From contig NZ_SMSE01000001.1 of the NCBI RefSeq assembly GCF_004354085.1, forward strand, positions 1,293,724 to 1,357,723: DNA of 64,000 nt, written 5' to 3'. A program made the translations under genes and the position numbers. Every line of letters starts with the position of its first letter. Within the stretch, counting starts at the first letter, position 1. The stretch comes from Seongchinamella unica. GTDB taxonomy: Bacteria; Pseudomonadota; Gammaproteobacteria; Pseudomonadales; Halieaceae. The notes under the pieces were generated by a model. That model saw nothing but the letters and a program-made list of their open reading frames with translations, had not been told where the DNA came from and did no database searches. Below, piece after piece: positions 1-9,027 of this stretch.

Positions 1-2
1 CG

Positions 3-107
3 GGCCTGTCAGCGGCAGTGGCTGACTTTACCCGCCGGGAACGGCCACACACCGAAGCCTATAAGAAAGAAGCGGAAACCCTGCTGCCCTTCAAGCAGGC
101 GCCCTGA
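3..107 (+). CDS. C-terminal end of an unidentified protein (partial)
   Basis: An open frame runs in from the left edge and stops at TGA 105-107, giving 34 residues ending ETLLPFKQAP. The 5' part lies outside the window, so the start and family cannot be determined. It converges on the DUF938 gene 24 bases away, with no clear hairpin between them. The charged, helix-like tail (FTRRERPHTEAYKKEAE) is compatible with a soluble protein, but no motif is recognisable. The only support is the open frame reaching the edge and the sensible convergent spacing. Confidence 0.45.
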   Translation, partial: GLSAAVADFTRRERPHTEAYKKEAETLLPFKQAP

Positions 108-131
108 CACGGCACCGCAGGCTGGGCCCGC

Positions 132-731
132 TCAGGCTTTGCGCCAGGCCAGCAAACGGTTATTGGCAGGCATCTCGACGTCGGAGCGCGGGACAAAACC
201 CGCCGCCGCGGCCAGCGCGTCCACTTTTTCGACATCGCGGATGGCGCTATAGGGGCTTTGCTGCGCCAGCCAACCGTCAAACCTGGCATTGCTGTCCGAG
301 GTGTACTGCCCGCCGTAATTAAAGGGACCGTAAATCGCCAGCAGGGTGTCGGCCCCGGCGCGCTCGCCGAGTTCGGCAAACAGATCCTGTACCGACGCCC
401 AGGGCATGATGTGCAGGCTGTTGGCGGTAAAAACAGCGTCGGGTATTTTCGCCCCCGGCCAGGGGCGCTGACTGACATCCAGGGCGTACGGGGGGAGCAG
501 GTTCGCTCCACTGAAGGCATCGCAGCGCGGTTTCAGTACAGCCAGGTGCTGCTGCACCTCCGTAGGCTGCCACTGGAGGTGTGGCAAATGACCGGCAAAC
601 CAGCTGGCATGCTGGCCAGTGCCGGAGCCTATCTCCAGCACCCGTAGGCGGTCGACGAATAGTTCCCTCAGGACCTCGAGAATCGGGCCCTTGTTGTTTT
701 CGCAAGCCTGGGAAAAGGGCAGCCTCTCCAC
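132..731 (-). CDS. DUF938 family SAM-dependent methyltransferase-like protein
   Basis: A 199-residue protein of the DUF938 family, a class I methyltransferase fold of unknown substrate. The N-terminus PFSQACENNKGPIL is the family signature, followed by the SAM-binding glycine loop GSGTGQ at residues 35-40 and a later LHIMPW segment. The start is GTG at 731, chosen because the family normally begins just before the PFSQACENN motif. It lies 9 bases downstream of yaaA on the same strand, so the two are probably cotranscribed. Family membership is clear; the methylated substrate is unknown. Confidence 0.85.
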   Translation of the reverse strand: MERLPFSQACENNKGPILEVLRELFVDRLRVLEIGSGTGQHASWFAGHLPHLQWQPTEVQQHLAVLKPRCDAFSGANLLPPYALDVSQRPWPGAKIPDAVFTANSLHIMPWASVQDLFAELGERAGADTLLAIYGPFNYGGQYTSDSNARFDGWLAQQSPYSAIRDVEKVDALAAAAGFVPRSDVEMPANNRLLAWRKA

Positions 732-740
732 CGGACAGGC

Positions 741-1526
741 TTACTTTTGCGCCGGTGCCTGATCCCGGGTAAACACCCACTCGTGGGCGGTGGACTCGGC
801 CTTGTTGTAGCGATAGCCGTCCTTGCGGAACTGCTTGATACCTGCCGGATCATTGAGCTCTTTTTCGATGATGAAACGCGCCATCTGGCCGCGGGCCTTC
901 TTGGCGTAAAAGCTGATGACCTTGTACTTGCCGTTCTTGAGGTCCTTGAATACCGGGGTGATGATTTCGGCATCCAGCTGCCGCGCCTTCACCGACTTGA
1001 AGTATTCGTTCGAGGCGAGATTGACCAGCACTGGCGAACCGGATTTTTCCAGCTGCTTGTTGATGGCCTGGTTGATGTCGTCACCCCAGAACTCATAGAG
1101 GTTCTTGCCGCCACGGTTGGCGAACTTGAGCCCCATTTCCAGCCGGTAGGGCTGCATCAGGTCCAGCGGACGCAACAGGCCGTAGAGGCCGGAGAGAATG
1201 CACAGGTGCTTCTGCGCGAAACCCAACTGGGATGCGCTCAGGGTTTCTGCTTCGAGCCCGGTGTATACATCGCCCTTGAACGCCAGCACCGCCTGCTTGG
1301 CGTTATCCAGGCTGAAGGGTGCGGTCCAGTTCATAAACCGGGCGTGGTTGAGCTCGGCAATATTGTCGCTCACGCCCATCAGGGCGCGGATATCGTCGGG
1401 GCTCATTTTACGGGCATCCTCAACCAGCTCTCCCGCACGCTCGATGAACAGCGGCTGGCTCGCCTTGCGGGTGGTCGGGGCAGTGTCAAAATCCAGCGTC
1501 TTCGCCGGCGAAATTACGGTCAGCAT
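741..1526 (-). CDS. yaaA: Peroxide stress protein YaaA (DUF328)
   Basis: 261 residues, close to the roughly 258 of the E. coli protein. It opens with MLTVISPAKTLDFDTAP, the hallmark of the family, and has the conserved YGLLRPLDLMQPYRLEMG segment in the middle. In E. coli YaaA is induced by OxyR and limits damage by lowering free intracellular iron during peroxide stress; the family also binds DNA. The start is ATG 1526. It is divergent from the TRAP transporter genes, with about 100 bases between, and reads into the DUF938 gene. No OxyR site was identified by eye. Confidence 0.95.
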   Translation of the reverse strand: MLTVISPAKTLDFDTAPTTRKASQPLFIERAGELVEDARKMSPDDIRALMGVSDNIAELNHARFMNWTAPFSLDNAKQAVLAFKGDVYTGLEAETLSASQLGFAQKHLCILSGLYGLLRPLDLMQPYRLEMGLKFANRGGKNLYEFWGDDINQAINKQLEKSGSPVLVNLASNEYFKSVKARQLDAEIITPVFKDLKNGKYKVISFYAKKARGQMARFIIEKELNDPAGIKQFRKDGYRYNKAESTAHEWVFTRDQAPAQK

Positions 1527-1625
1527 TACTCAGGGCCTGTAGGTTATTGCAGCGCCGGGGGTGTCCCCTTTAGCGAGGGGGCTATGATACTCTGCACTCC
1601 GTCCAATAAAAAAGACCCGATCCAC

Positions 1626-2138
1626 ATGGCTTTCGTGCGCAAGCTTGTGCAGACCATAGACGCCTTTACCGACCGGTTCGGCCGCGCCCTGGCCTGGCTG
1701 GTGCTGGCAATGGCGCTGCTGATCACCGTTATCGTCGTCATGCGCTACGGTTTTAATACCGGCTCTATTTTTGCCCAGGAACTGGTCACCTACATGCACG
1801 CCACCCTGTTCCTGCTGGGTGCCGGCTATGCCCTCAAACACGGCGCCCATGTCCGGGTGGATATTTTTTACCGGGGTTTTTCCGACCGCGGCCGGGCCTG
1901 GGTAAACGCACTGGGTGGCGTGGTATTCCTTATCCCCCTGTGCCTGTTCATCATCGGCGTAAGCTGGAATTTCGTCAGCGAATCCTGGGCCATGCGGGAA
2001 ACGTCCTCGGAGCTGGGTGGTATCGCCGCGGTCTACGCCCTCAAGGCGCTGATTCCCGCCATGGGTATCAACCTGCTGCTACAGGGCCTGGCGGAAACCC
2101 TGCGCAACGCCCTGGTGCTGGTAGAGGGAGACGCCTGA
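1626..2138 (+). CDS. TRAP transporter small permease (DctQ type)
   Basis: About 170 residues with four hydrophobic segments, the usual size and topology of the DctQ small membrane subunit of tripartite ATP-independent periplasmic transporters. DctQ partners the large DctM subunit, encoded two bases after this stop. ATG 1626 (MAFVRKLVQTID) was preferred because it gives a normal DctQ N-terminus; an in-frame ATG at 1584 would add 14 polar residues. The SVSWNFV/SWAMRETSSE region between the last helices resembles the family. The substrate-binding subunit lies about 1.8 kb downstream on the opposite strand. Confidence 0.9.
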   Translation: MAFVRKLVQTIDAFTDRFGRALAWLVLAMALLITVIVVMRYGFNTGSIFAQELVTYMHATLFLLGAGYALKHGAHVRVDIFYRGFSDRGRAWVNALGGVVFLIPLCLFIIGVSWNFVSESWAMRETSSELGGIAAVYALKALIPAMGINLLLQGLAETLRNALVLVEGDA

Positions 2139-2140
2139 AT

Positions 2141-3502
2141 ATGGAGTATTTATCGCTCTATATGTTCCTGGCGGTCTGTCTGTTGTTGATGCTGGGTTAC
2201 CCCGTCGCCTTCACCCTGGCAGGCACCGCCCTGGCTTTCGCTGCTGGCGGCATCATCGCCGGGGTCTTTGACGCCAGCTTCCTCAACGCTTTCCCCGGCA
2301 GGGTATTCGGCACGATCAACAATACCACCCTGATCGCCGTACCCCTGTTTATTCTGATGGGGACGATACTGGAAAAATCGCGCATCGCGGAAGAACTGCT
2401 GAGCAGCATGTCGCGCGTATTCGGCCGCCTGCAGGGAGGTCTGGGGATCTCGGTGGTCGTGGTCGGCATGTTCCTGGCAGCCAGCACCGGTATTGTCGGC
2501 GCCACTGTTGTCACCATGGGCCTGCTGTCACTGCCCAGTATGCTCCGCGCAGGCTACAGCCCGGCACTGGCCACCGGCACTATATGCGCGACCGGCACTC
2601 TGGGCCAGATCATTCCTCCCTCTATCGCGCTGGTCCTGCTGGGGGACATTCTCGCCAATGCCTACCAGCAGGCCCAGCTCAAAATGAACGTATTCAGCAC
2701 CCAGACGGTGTCCGTGGGAGACCTGTTTGTGGGTGCGCTGATTCCCGGCCTGGTGCTGGTGGCGCTGTACATTATCTACCTGACGGTCTATGCCCGCATC
2801 AGGCCGGATGCGGCACCACCGGCGGAAGAAGACCCGGTCTCGGTGGCCGAGGTACTGCGGGGCCTGTTACCACCGCTCATACTGATCGTGCTGGTCCTGG
2901 GATCTATCCTTGTAGGTGCGGCGACGCCGACGGAAGCGGCCGGGTTTGGCGCTGTGGGCGCTTTGGTGCTGGCAATGGTCCGACGGCAGATGAACCTCGC
3001 CCGCCTCAGGGAAGCCGTGATCGATACCATGGAAGTGACCTGCATGGTGTTCATGATTCTCATCGGCGCCGCTGTGTTCTCGCTGGTATTCCGCGGCTTT
3101 GGCGGGGAAGAGCTCATTCACGGCTTCTTCCTCGATATGCCAGGCGGGGTAATGGGGGCCACCCTGGTGGTGATGCTGGTGATTTTCCTGCTGGGTTTTA
3201 TTCTCGACTTTATCGAGATTACCTTCGTGGTAGTCCCTATCGTCGGCCCGATCCTGTTGGCCATGGGACTGGACCCGATCTGGCTGGGCATCATGATTGC
3301 CCTCAACCTGCAGACCTCTTTCCTCACCCCGCCCTTTGGCTTTGCCCTGTTTTACCTGCGCGGTGTGGCCCCGGATACCGTGTCAACCGGGGCTATCTAC
3401 CGCGGGGTCCTACCCTTTATAATCATCCAGCTGTTGCTGATGACGGCGCTGTGGTTCTGGCCCCAAATGGCTACCTGGCTACCCGCTCTCCTGCAAAAGT
3501 AA
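2141..3502 (+). CDS. TRAP transporter large permease (DctM type)
   Basis: 453 residues, hydrophobic throughout, with about 12 predicted membrane segments: the large DctM subunit that forms the ion-driven substrate channel. Typical features are the glycine-rich VPLFILMGTILEKS segment, GLGISVVVVGMFLAASTGIVGA, and the ending NLQTSFLTPPFGFALFYLRG seen in most DctM proteins. Start ATG 2141 lies two bases after dctQ, so the pair is translationally coupled. TRAP systems usually import organic acids with Na+. The alpha-keto-acid-like binding protein nearby (3926-5092) suggests a small carboxylate, which is inference. Confidence 0.93.
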   Translation: MEYLSLYMFLAVCLLLMLGYPVAFTLAGTALAFAAGGIIAGVFDASFLNAFPGRVFGTINNTTLIAVPLFILMGTILEKSRIAEELLSSMSRVFGRLQGGLGISVVVVGMFLAASTGIVGATVVTMGLLSLPSMLRAGYSPALATGTICATGTLGQIIPPSIALVLLGDILANAYQQAQLKMNVFSTQTVSVGDLFVGALIPGLVLVALYIIYLTVYARIRPDAAPPAEEDPVSVAEVLRGLLPPLILIVLVLGSILVGAATPTEAAGFGAVGALVLAMVRRQMNLARLREAVIDTMEVTCMVFMILIGAAVFSLVFRGFGGEELIHGFFLDMPGGVMGATLVVMLVIFLLGFILDFIEITFVVVPIVGPILLAMGLDPIWLGIMIALNLQTSFLTPPFGFALFYLRGVAPDTVSTGAIYRGVLPFIIIQLLLMTALWFWPQMATWLPALLQK

Positions 3503-3536
3503 CCATTAACCCTACAGATTACTCAGGCGTAAGCGC

Positions 3537-3929
3537 ATGAACGACATCGACAGCACCCCCGTGCCTCAGGGAGACCTGGCCCTGCAAACCGTGGCCATGC
3601 CCAAGGACACCAATCCCAACGGGGATATCTTCGGTGGCTGGCTGATGTCTCAAATGGACATCGCCGGTATGGTGACCGCCGCTGAGGTCGCCGGCGGGCG
3701 CGTCGCAACCGTGGCCATTGACGCCATGGCATTTCTGACGCCGGTACACGTGGGGGCAGTCGTCTCCTGCTACTGCGACGTACTCGAGATCGGCCGCAGT
3801 TCGATTCGCATCGTCGTGGAAGTATGGATCAACTCACAGCACGACGGTGAGCCAATCAAGGTGACGGAAGGCGAGTTTGTGTTCGTGGCCATCGACGACA
3901 ATGGCCGAACCCGCGCAATCCAGCGTTAA
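3537..3929 (+). CDS. YciA-like acyl-CoA thioesterase (hotdog fold)
   Basis: 130 residues of the acyl-CoA hydrolase family (YciA/BFIT type hotdog fold). The motif MPKDTNPNGDIFGGWLMSQM carries the conserved Asn/Asp-containing NxxGDIFGGW signature around the active site, followed by the TVAIDAMAFLTPVHVG strand-helix region. Such enzymes hydrolyse a range of acyl-CoAs to free acid and CoA. It begins 34 bases after dctM on the same strand and overlaps the convergent dctP gene by four bases. Its position inside a TRAP locus is unusual and no functional link is proven. Confidence 0.9.
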   Translation: MNDIDSTPVPQGDLALQTVAMPKDTNPNGDIFGGWLMSQMDIAGMVTAAEVAGGRVATVAIDAMAFLTPVHVGAVVSCYCDVLEIGRSSIRIVVEVWINSQHDGEPIKVTEGEFVFVAIDDNGRTRAIQR

Positions 3930-5092
3930 AAGTCCTCGTCTTCCAGCACCACGTCACGCAGGTTGATGTAGGACTGCTCGGAAATGTGGTGATAGTTGCG
4001 CACGCCCTTGTAGAAATCCGAGTAGGACGCATAGACCTTGGCTGCCATCGGGTCATTGGTGGCCAGCTTGTCCAGCGCCTCCCGGGTGCCTTCCCATAGC
4101 GCCCTGAGGACGTCATCAGGGAAACGACGCAGCTCCACACCGTGGTCTTCAATCAATTCCCGCAGGGCTTCGTTATTACGCCCGGTGTACTCGTCGAGCA
4201 TGTCCTGGCTCGAGGCGCGGGCCGCATAGCGCACAATGGCCTGCAAATCCTCTGGCAACGCGGCCAGGGACTCCTTGTTGACGATAAATTCGAGCACCGA
4301 ACCGGGCTCGTGCCAACCCGGGTAGTAGTAATATTTCGCCACCTGGTGGAAGCCCAGTATCCGGTCATTGTAAGGCCCGACCCACTCGAGGGCATCGATA
4401 ACCCCGGTTTGCAGTGAGGTATAGAGCTCGCTGCCCGGCAGGGTGACGGAAGTGCCACCGGCGGCGGTAAACACCTCACCTGCGAGGCCGGGAATGCGCA
4501 TTTTCAGGCCCTGCAGATCCTCGATGGAATTGATCTCCTTGTTGAACCAGCCGCCCATCTGCACCCCGGTACTGCCGCCGCCCATGGGCACCAGGTTAAA
4601 GGGCGCGTAGGCCTCTTCCCAGAGCTCCAGTCCACCACCGTAGTGCAGCCAGCCAAAGGTTTCCTGGGCATTGAGGCCGAAGGGAACCGCCGTAAAAAAC
4701 ACCGATGACGGCACCTTGCCCTTCCAGTAATAGGCGGCGCCGTGACCGGCGTCGGCAACGCCCTGGGATACGGCATCGAATACACCGAGGGCGGGAACGA
4801 TTTCACCTCCGCCATAGACCCGTATTTTCAGGCGGCCGTTACTCATTTCGTCGACCATCCGGGAGAGGTTTTCCGCCGCCGAGCCGAGGCCGGGGAAGTT
4901 CTTGGGCCAGGTAGTGACAAGCTTCCACTCGAAGTATTCGTCAGAGCCGGCCAGCGCCTCTCCCCTGTGGCCGCCCGCTGTCTGTCGACCCGCGTTATCG
5001 GTGGCCCACAGGGCGATCACGGCCACCAGGGCCGCCACCAGAAGGAGTATGATAATGGGCGTAAAGCGCTTTTCCGCTGGAGCCAAGTTCAT
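3926..5092 (-). CDS. TRAP transporter substrate-binding protein (DctP family, TakP-like)
   Basis: 388 residues. The N-terminus (MNLAPAEKRF, then a hydrophobic stretch at about residues 12-30) has no clear signal-peptidase site and may be an uncleaved membrane anchor. The mature domain starts EYFEWKLVTTWPKNFPG and contains GGGSTGVQMGGWFNKEI and ALEWVGPYND, typical of the alpha-keto-acid/lactate-binding DctP group. ATG 5092 was chosen over an upstream in-frame start at 5161 because that extension reads into uvrD. It faces the dctQM genes across the thioesterase gene, so the transporter is split into two convergent units. The exact ligand is not known. Confidence 0.9.
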   Translation of the reverse strand: MNLAPAEKRFTPIIILLLVAALVAVIALWATDNAGRQTAGGHRGEALAGSDEYFEWKLVTTWPKNFPGLGSAAENLSRMVDEMSNGRLKIRVYGGGEIVPALGVFDAVSQGVADAGHGAAYYWKGKVPSSVFFTAVPFGLNAQETFGWLHYGGGLELWEEAYAPFNLVPMGGGSTGVQMGGWFNKEINSIEDLQGLKMRIPGLAGEVFTAAGGTSVTLPGSELYTSLQTGVIDALEWVGPYNDRILGFHQVAKYYYYPGWHEPGSVLEFIVNKESLAALPEDLQAIVRYAARASSQDMLDEYTGRNNEALRELIEDHGVELRRFPDDVLRALWEGTREALDKLATNDPMAAKVYASYSDFYKGVRNYHHISEQSYINLRDVVLEDEDF

Positions 5093-5105
5093 TGTTATAT
5101 CCCCG

Positions 5106-7259
5106 TTATACCAGCTGCAAATTGGCGTATTGCAGTACCAGCCACTTGCTGCCTTCGGCATCGAAGTTTACTTCCACCCGGGCGCTGCTGCCTCTACCCT
5201 CGAAGTTTAGCACGGTACCCTCACCAAAAATCTGGTGGTAGACCCGCTGGCCGAGACTCAGCCCCGTATCCGGCACAGTGGCCTGGCTGAGACTGCTGAC
5301 GGGGCGCGACACGGTGTTGTTGAGACGCACCTCCTGCAGCAGTTCTGCCGGTATTTCGCGGATAAAGCGGGAGGGTGCATTAAAGTTTTCACTGCCGTGC
5401 AGTCGCCGGGATTCGGCGTAGGTGATCACCAGTTGCTCCATGGCCCGGGTGATACCCACGTAACACAGCCGGCGCTCCTCCTCCAGTCGGCCCGGTTCCT
5501 CGATCGACATGCGGTGGGGAAACAGGTTTTCCTCCATTCCCGCCAGGAACACCAATGGAAACTCCAGGCCCTTGGCCGAGTGCAGGGTCATCAGCTGCAC
5601 GCTGTCTTCGTGTTCGTCAGCCTGGGCGTCACCGGCATCCAGGGCCGCGTTATCGAGAAACTGCTGCAGGGGGGAGGTGTCTTCAGCCTCATCGCTGACA
5701 AACTGCTTGGCTGCGCTCACCAGTTCTTCCAGGTTTTCTACCCGGGCCTGGCCCTTTTCGCCTTTCTCCTTCTGGTGATATTCGATCAGGCCCGCGTGCC
5801 CGATCACGTGCTCCACCAGTTCCTCCAGGCTCAGTTCATCCGTGCCGGAGTCCAGCTCGTTAATCAGCACCTGGAAGCCCTCCAGCGCTGACAATGCCCG
5901 GGCGGGCAGCAGTTTTTCCGCGATCACAGTGTCAATCGCCTGCCACAGGGACAGTTCCCGGCTGCGGGCGCAGCTGCGCACCACATCCATGGTTTTGCTG
6001 CCGATACCCCGCGGTGGCGTGTTGATGACCCGCTCTACCGCAGCGTCATCACCTCGGCTTTGCAGCAGACGCAGATAGGCCAGTGCATTGCGGATTTCCA
6101 GTCGCTCATAAAAGCGCTGGCCGCCGTAAATCCGGTAAGGTATGCCGGCGCGAATCAGGCCTTCTTCCAGCACCCGGGATTGGGCATTGGAGCGGTAGAG
6201 AATGGCCGTGGAAGCGCGATTGTTTCCATTGCTCACCCACTGTTCGATCTGTTCGACGATAAAGCGGGCTTCGTCATGCTCGTTAAAGCCCGCGTACAGG
6301 GTAATGGGCTCACCCTGTTCGCCGGCGGTCCACAGCTCCTTACCGAGGCGGCCGAAGTTGAACGCGATGACGCCGTTGGCGGCCTGCAGGATGGTCTGGG
6401 TGGAGCGATAATTCTGCTCCAGCCGTACCGTGCGAGTACCCTTGAAGTCCTCGCCAAAGCGCTGGATGTTCTCAATCCTGGCACCCCGCCAGCCGTAGAT
6501 AGACTGGTCATCATCGCCCACCGCCACCACCGGAATCTGCTTACCCGCCAGCACCCGCAGCCAGGCGTACTGGATGGTATTGGTATCCTGGAACTCGTCC
6601 ACCAGGATTTGCCGGAACCTGCCCTGGTAATGGGCCAGCACGTCCGGGCTTTGCAGCCACAGTTCGTGGGCTCGCAACAGTAACTCGGCGAAATCCACCA
6701 TGCCCGCGCGTTCACAGGCGGCTTCGTAAGCCCGATACACCTGCAACATGGTCTGGGCATAGAGGTCGCCGTGGGGAGCATCGATATGGTGTGAACGCAG
6801 CCCCTCGTCCTTCTGCGAATTGATGTACCACATGGCCTGTTTTGGCGGCCAGCGGCTTTCATCCAGCTCCAGTTCCCGGCAGACACGCTTGACCAGTCTG
6901 AGCTGGTCATCGCTGTCCAGGATCTGGAAGTTTTGCGGCAGTCCCGCCTCTTTCCAATGAGCCTTCAGCAGGCGATGGGCCAGGCCGTGGAAAGTCCCCA
7001 CCCACATACCGTGGCTGGGTATGCTCAGCATTTCCTCGATGCGGGAGCGCATCTCCCGGGCAGCTTTGTTGGTAAAGGTCACCGCCAGAATCGACCAGGG
7101 GGAGTAGTCCTCGGCGCGAACCAGCCAGGCAATGCGGTGCACCAGTACCCGGGTCTTGCCACTGCCGGCTCCGGCGAGCACCAGCATATTCTGGCTTTCG
7201 GCAGCGACCGCATCACGCTGGGCCTGATTGAGGGGAGAGAGAATATCCGATACATCCAT
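5106..7259 (-). CDS. uvrD: DNA helicase II UvrD
   Basis: 717 residues against 720 in E. coli. This is a superfamily 1A 3'-5' helicase acting in nucleotide excision and mismatch repair. Walker A AGAGSGKT is at residues 29-36, motif II DEFQDTN near 220, the VGDDDQSIYGWRGA motif near 250, and LMTLHSAKGLEFPLVFL and CYVGITRAM toward the C-terminus. The C-terminal tail ends in a UvrD-type Tudor-like segment (GEGTVLNFEGRG). It ends 13 bases before the dctP start on the same strand and is divergent from the SPOR-domain gene. No canonical LexA box was found upstream. Confidence 0.97.
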   Translation of the reverse strand: MDVSDILSPLNQAQRDAVAAESQNMLVLAGAGSGKTRVLVHRIAWLVRAEDYSPWSILAVTFTNKAAREMRSRIEEMLSIPSHGMWVGTFHGLAHRLLKAHWKEAGLPQNFQILDSDDQLRLVKRVCRELELDESRWPPKQAMWYINSQKDEGLRSHHIDAPHGDLYAQTMLQVYRAYEAACERAGMVDFAELLLRAHELWLQSPDVLAHYQGRFRQILVDEFQDTNTIQYAWLRVLAGKQIPVVAVGDDDQSIYGWRGARIENIQRFGEDFKGTRTVRLEQNYRSTQTILQAANGVIAFNFGRLGKELWTAGEQGEPITLYAGFNEHDEARFIVEQIEQWVSNGNNRASTAILYRSNAQSRVLEEGLIRAGIPYRIYGGQRFYERLEIRNALAYLRLLQSRGDDAAVERVINTPPRGIGSKTMDVVRSCARSRELSLWQAIDTVIAEKLLPARALSALEGFQVLINELDSGTDELSLEELVEHVIGHAGLIEYHQKEKGEKGQARVENLEELVSAAKQFVSDEAEDTSPLQQFLDNAALDAGDAQADEHEDSVQLMTLHSAKGLEFPLVFLAGMEENLFPHRMSIEEPGRLEEERRLCYVGITRAMEQLVITYAESRRLHGSENFNAPSRFIREIPAELLQEVRLNNTVSRPVSSLSQATVPDTGLSLGQRVYHQIFGEGTVLNFEGRGSSARVEVNFDAEGSKWLVLQYANLQLV

Positions 7260-7462
7260 CAGCGCATTCTAACCGAGAGGCCGCCGCCACGGGGGGCTTT
7301 TTTCCGTCGATGGCGACCACCTGTCCACCAGGCATGCACAACAGGCGGTGACGAGCCGATTGCCATGGCCCCAACCATCTCGTGCCTGACAATTCGCTAC
7401 AGAAAATGGCGATTAGCTCTGCTACTATCAACTGCATCTGGGGCAATGGGGCAGTGTCCGAA

Positions 7463-8569
7463 ATGGGCAACCGGGACGACGATCACACGCAATGGCGGCA
7501 AGGGGACGAAGACCAGCCCCACAACGACAGCCTGTTCAGCGACTTCGACGACGATGAGTTCGAGGATTCAGATCGTGACAGCGACTTTGCCGCTATTTAC
7601 ACCGAGGTTGAGGAAGAACCCGAACTCCCGGCAGAGGACAACACCTGGGAGCTAATAGGCAGCACCTGGGAGCTGGTAGAAGAGTCCCCGGAGGAGGACG
7701 CCGCTGCAGATATCAGGGAGCGCTGGGACGAGGCCGGCGAATTCGGGTCGGAAGAGCCGGACCTGTGGAACGCGCGCCCCAATCCCCCTGGGGCATTCGA
7801 CGACGAGCCCCCGGACGCCGAGGATACCCTGGCCATGGCGGCTATCGACAGTGAAGACCTCGATGATCCAACCGGGGAAGCGTGGGAGGAGTTCGAGGAT
7901 GACGAGGAACTTGAGGAAGAGGGCGGCGCCGAACTGTCGATATCGCTGGGTATGATTGTGGTCGCAGTCGTCGCCCTGGTACTCATGGGGGCCGGTGGCT
8001 ATGGCGTTATCGAACAACGGGCCGGAATGCAGGAAGAAATCCGCGAACTGCAGGCCAAGCTGGCCACAGCCGCACCGCCCCATGAAGTGGCTGCGGCCAG
8101 GCTGGCCGCAGAGGAGGCCACCGAACGCAGTACCCGGCTTGAGCAGCAGGTGGAGCAACTGGCTCGGGAGAACCGCAGCCTAGAGGCCATTGTCAGTGGC
8201 CTGGAAAAACAATTGACCGCCCAACAGGAGGCAATAAAAAAAGCGCCACCGCCCGCTAAGGCAGCACCTGCCGCCACAGTCAAACCGGCGCCAGCGAAAC
8301 CAGCAACAGGCGGCAGCTCGCCCGCCACTGCCGGCAGCTGGTTCGTCAATTTCAGTTCCTATACCCTGCGCAGCACCGCCGAAAGCTGGGTGAACAAATT
8401 GCAACCTGGCAAGGGTCGGGTAATAGTTACCAGCGGAGACAGTAACGGCCGCACTATCTACCGGGTGCGGGTAGTAGACCTGCCGGACAAAGCCTCAGCT
8501 GAGGCAATAGCCCGATCCCTGGAACAGCAATATGACCTGCCTAAATTGTGGGTGGGCAGATCCGGCTGA
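7463..8569 (+). CDS. SPOR-domain membrane protein with long acidic N-terminal region
   Basis: About 368 residues from ATG 7463; an ATG at 7406 is also in frame and neither has a strong ribosome-binding site. Residues 1-155 are extremely rich in Asp and Glu and probably disordered in the cytoplasm. A single membrane segment follows (about 158-182), then a coiled coil (about 190-260), a Pro/Ala/Lys linker, and a C-terminal SPOR domain (about 293-368) starting SWFVNFSSYT. SPOR domains bind denuded septal peptidoglycan, so a role at the division site, as in FtsN, DamX or DedD, is likely. The acidic region is not typical of those proteins. Confidence 0.85.
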   Translation: MGNRDDDHTQWRQGDEDQPHNDSLFSDFDDDEFEDSDRDSDFAAIYTEVEEEPELPAEDNTWELIGSTWELVEESPEEDAAADIRERWDEAGEFGSEEPDLWNARPNPPGAFDDEPPDAEDTLAMAAIDSEDLDDPTGEAWEEFEDDEELEEEGGAELSISLGMIVVAVVALVLMGAGGYGVIEQRAGMQEEIRELQAKLATAAPPHEVAAARLAAEEATERSTRLEQQVEQLARENRSLEAIVSGLEKQLTAQQEAIKKAPPPAKAAPAATVKPAPAKPATGGSSPATAGSWFVNFSSYTLRSTAESWVNKLQPGKGRVIVTSGDSNGRTIYRVRVVDLPDKASAEAIARSLEQQYDLPKLWVGRSG

Positions 8570-8631
8570 CTTGGCAGAATCAACGTCTGCTGTTAATGTT
8601 TATGCCTCGAAAAACTGGCTGAGATAAGACC

Positions 8632-8991
8632 ATGAAAGCAATCAAGTACACCGCCCTGGCACTGGCCCTGGGCAGCTCCTCCGCCCTTGCTGCAGACTGC
8701 GAAGCACCTGCGCAACCCGAGATGCCGGACGGCTCCACCGCCACCATGGAACAGATGCTGGCCGGCCAGAAAGCCGTCAAGGCATTCCAGGTTGCCAACC
8801 TGGAGTACATGAAGTGCCTGGAACCCGCACTGACCGCCGCTGAAGCCGCGGCCAAGGCAGGGGAAGAAGGTGCCATCGAGAAATACCAGGCAGCCCAGGA
8901 CAGCTATAACGCAGCCGTCTCCGCCGAGGAAGCTGTCGCCGGCGAGTTCAATACCGAAATCCGGGAATACAAGGCCGCCAACCCGAGCTGA
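8632..8991 (+). CDS. Small secreted helical protein, function unknown
   Basis: 119 residues with a standard signal peptide (MKAIKYTALALALGSSSALA, cleaved before ADCEAP). The mature part is about 99 residues, mostly Ala, Glu and Lys in a pattern suggesting two or three long helices, with two cysteines (DCEAP and KCLEP) that could form a disulfide. No known domain is recognised. GAGATAAGACC precedes the ATG. It follows the SPOR gene after 62 bases, and a weak promoter-like pair (TTGGCA 8571, TAATGT 8594) lies between them. It is probably periplasmic. Confidence 0.75.
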   Translation: MKAIKYTALALALGSSSALAADCEAPAQPEMPDGSTATMEQMLAGQKAVKAFQVANLEYMKCLEPALTAAEAAAKAGEEGAIEKYQAAQDSYNAAVSAEEAVAGEFNTEIREYKAANPS

Positions 8992-9027
8992 CCTTTACGG
9001 GTCGCTCGACCCAGAGCGGCCCAACCT

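Noticed and set aside
747-2138. 463-codon open frame antisense to yaaA
   Set aside because: Codes for the DctQ protein only from 1626; the rest is a shadow of yaaA.
7330-7354. CTGT...ACAG pair upstream of uvrD, LexA-box-like
   Set aside because: Spacing between the halves is 16, not the 8 needed for a LexA site.
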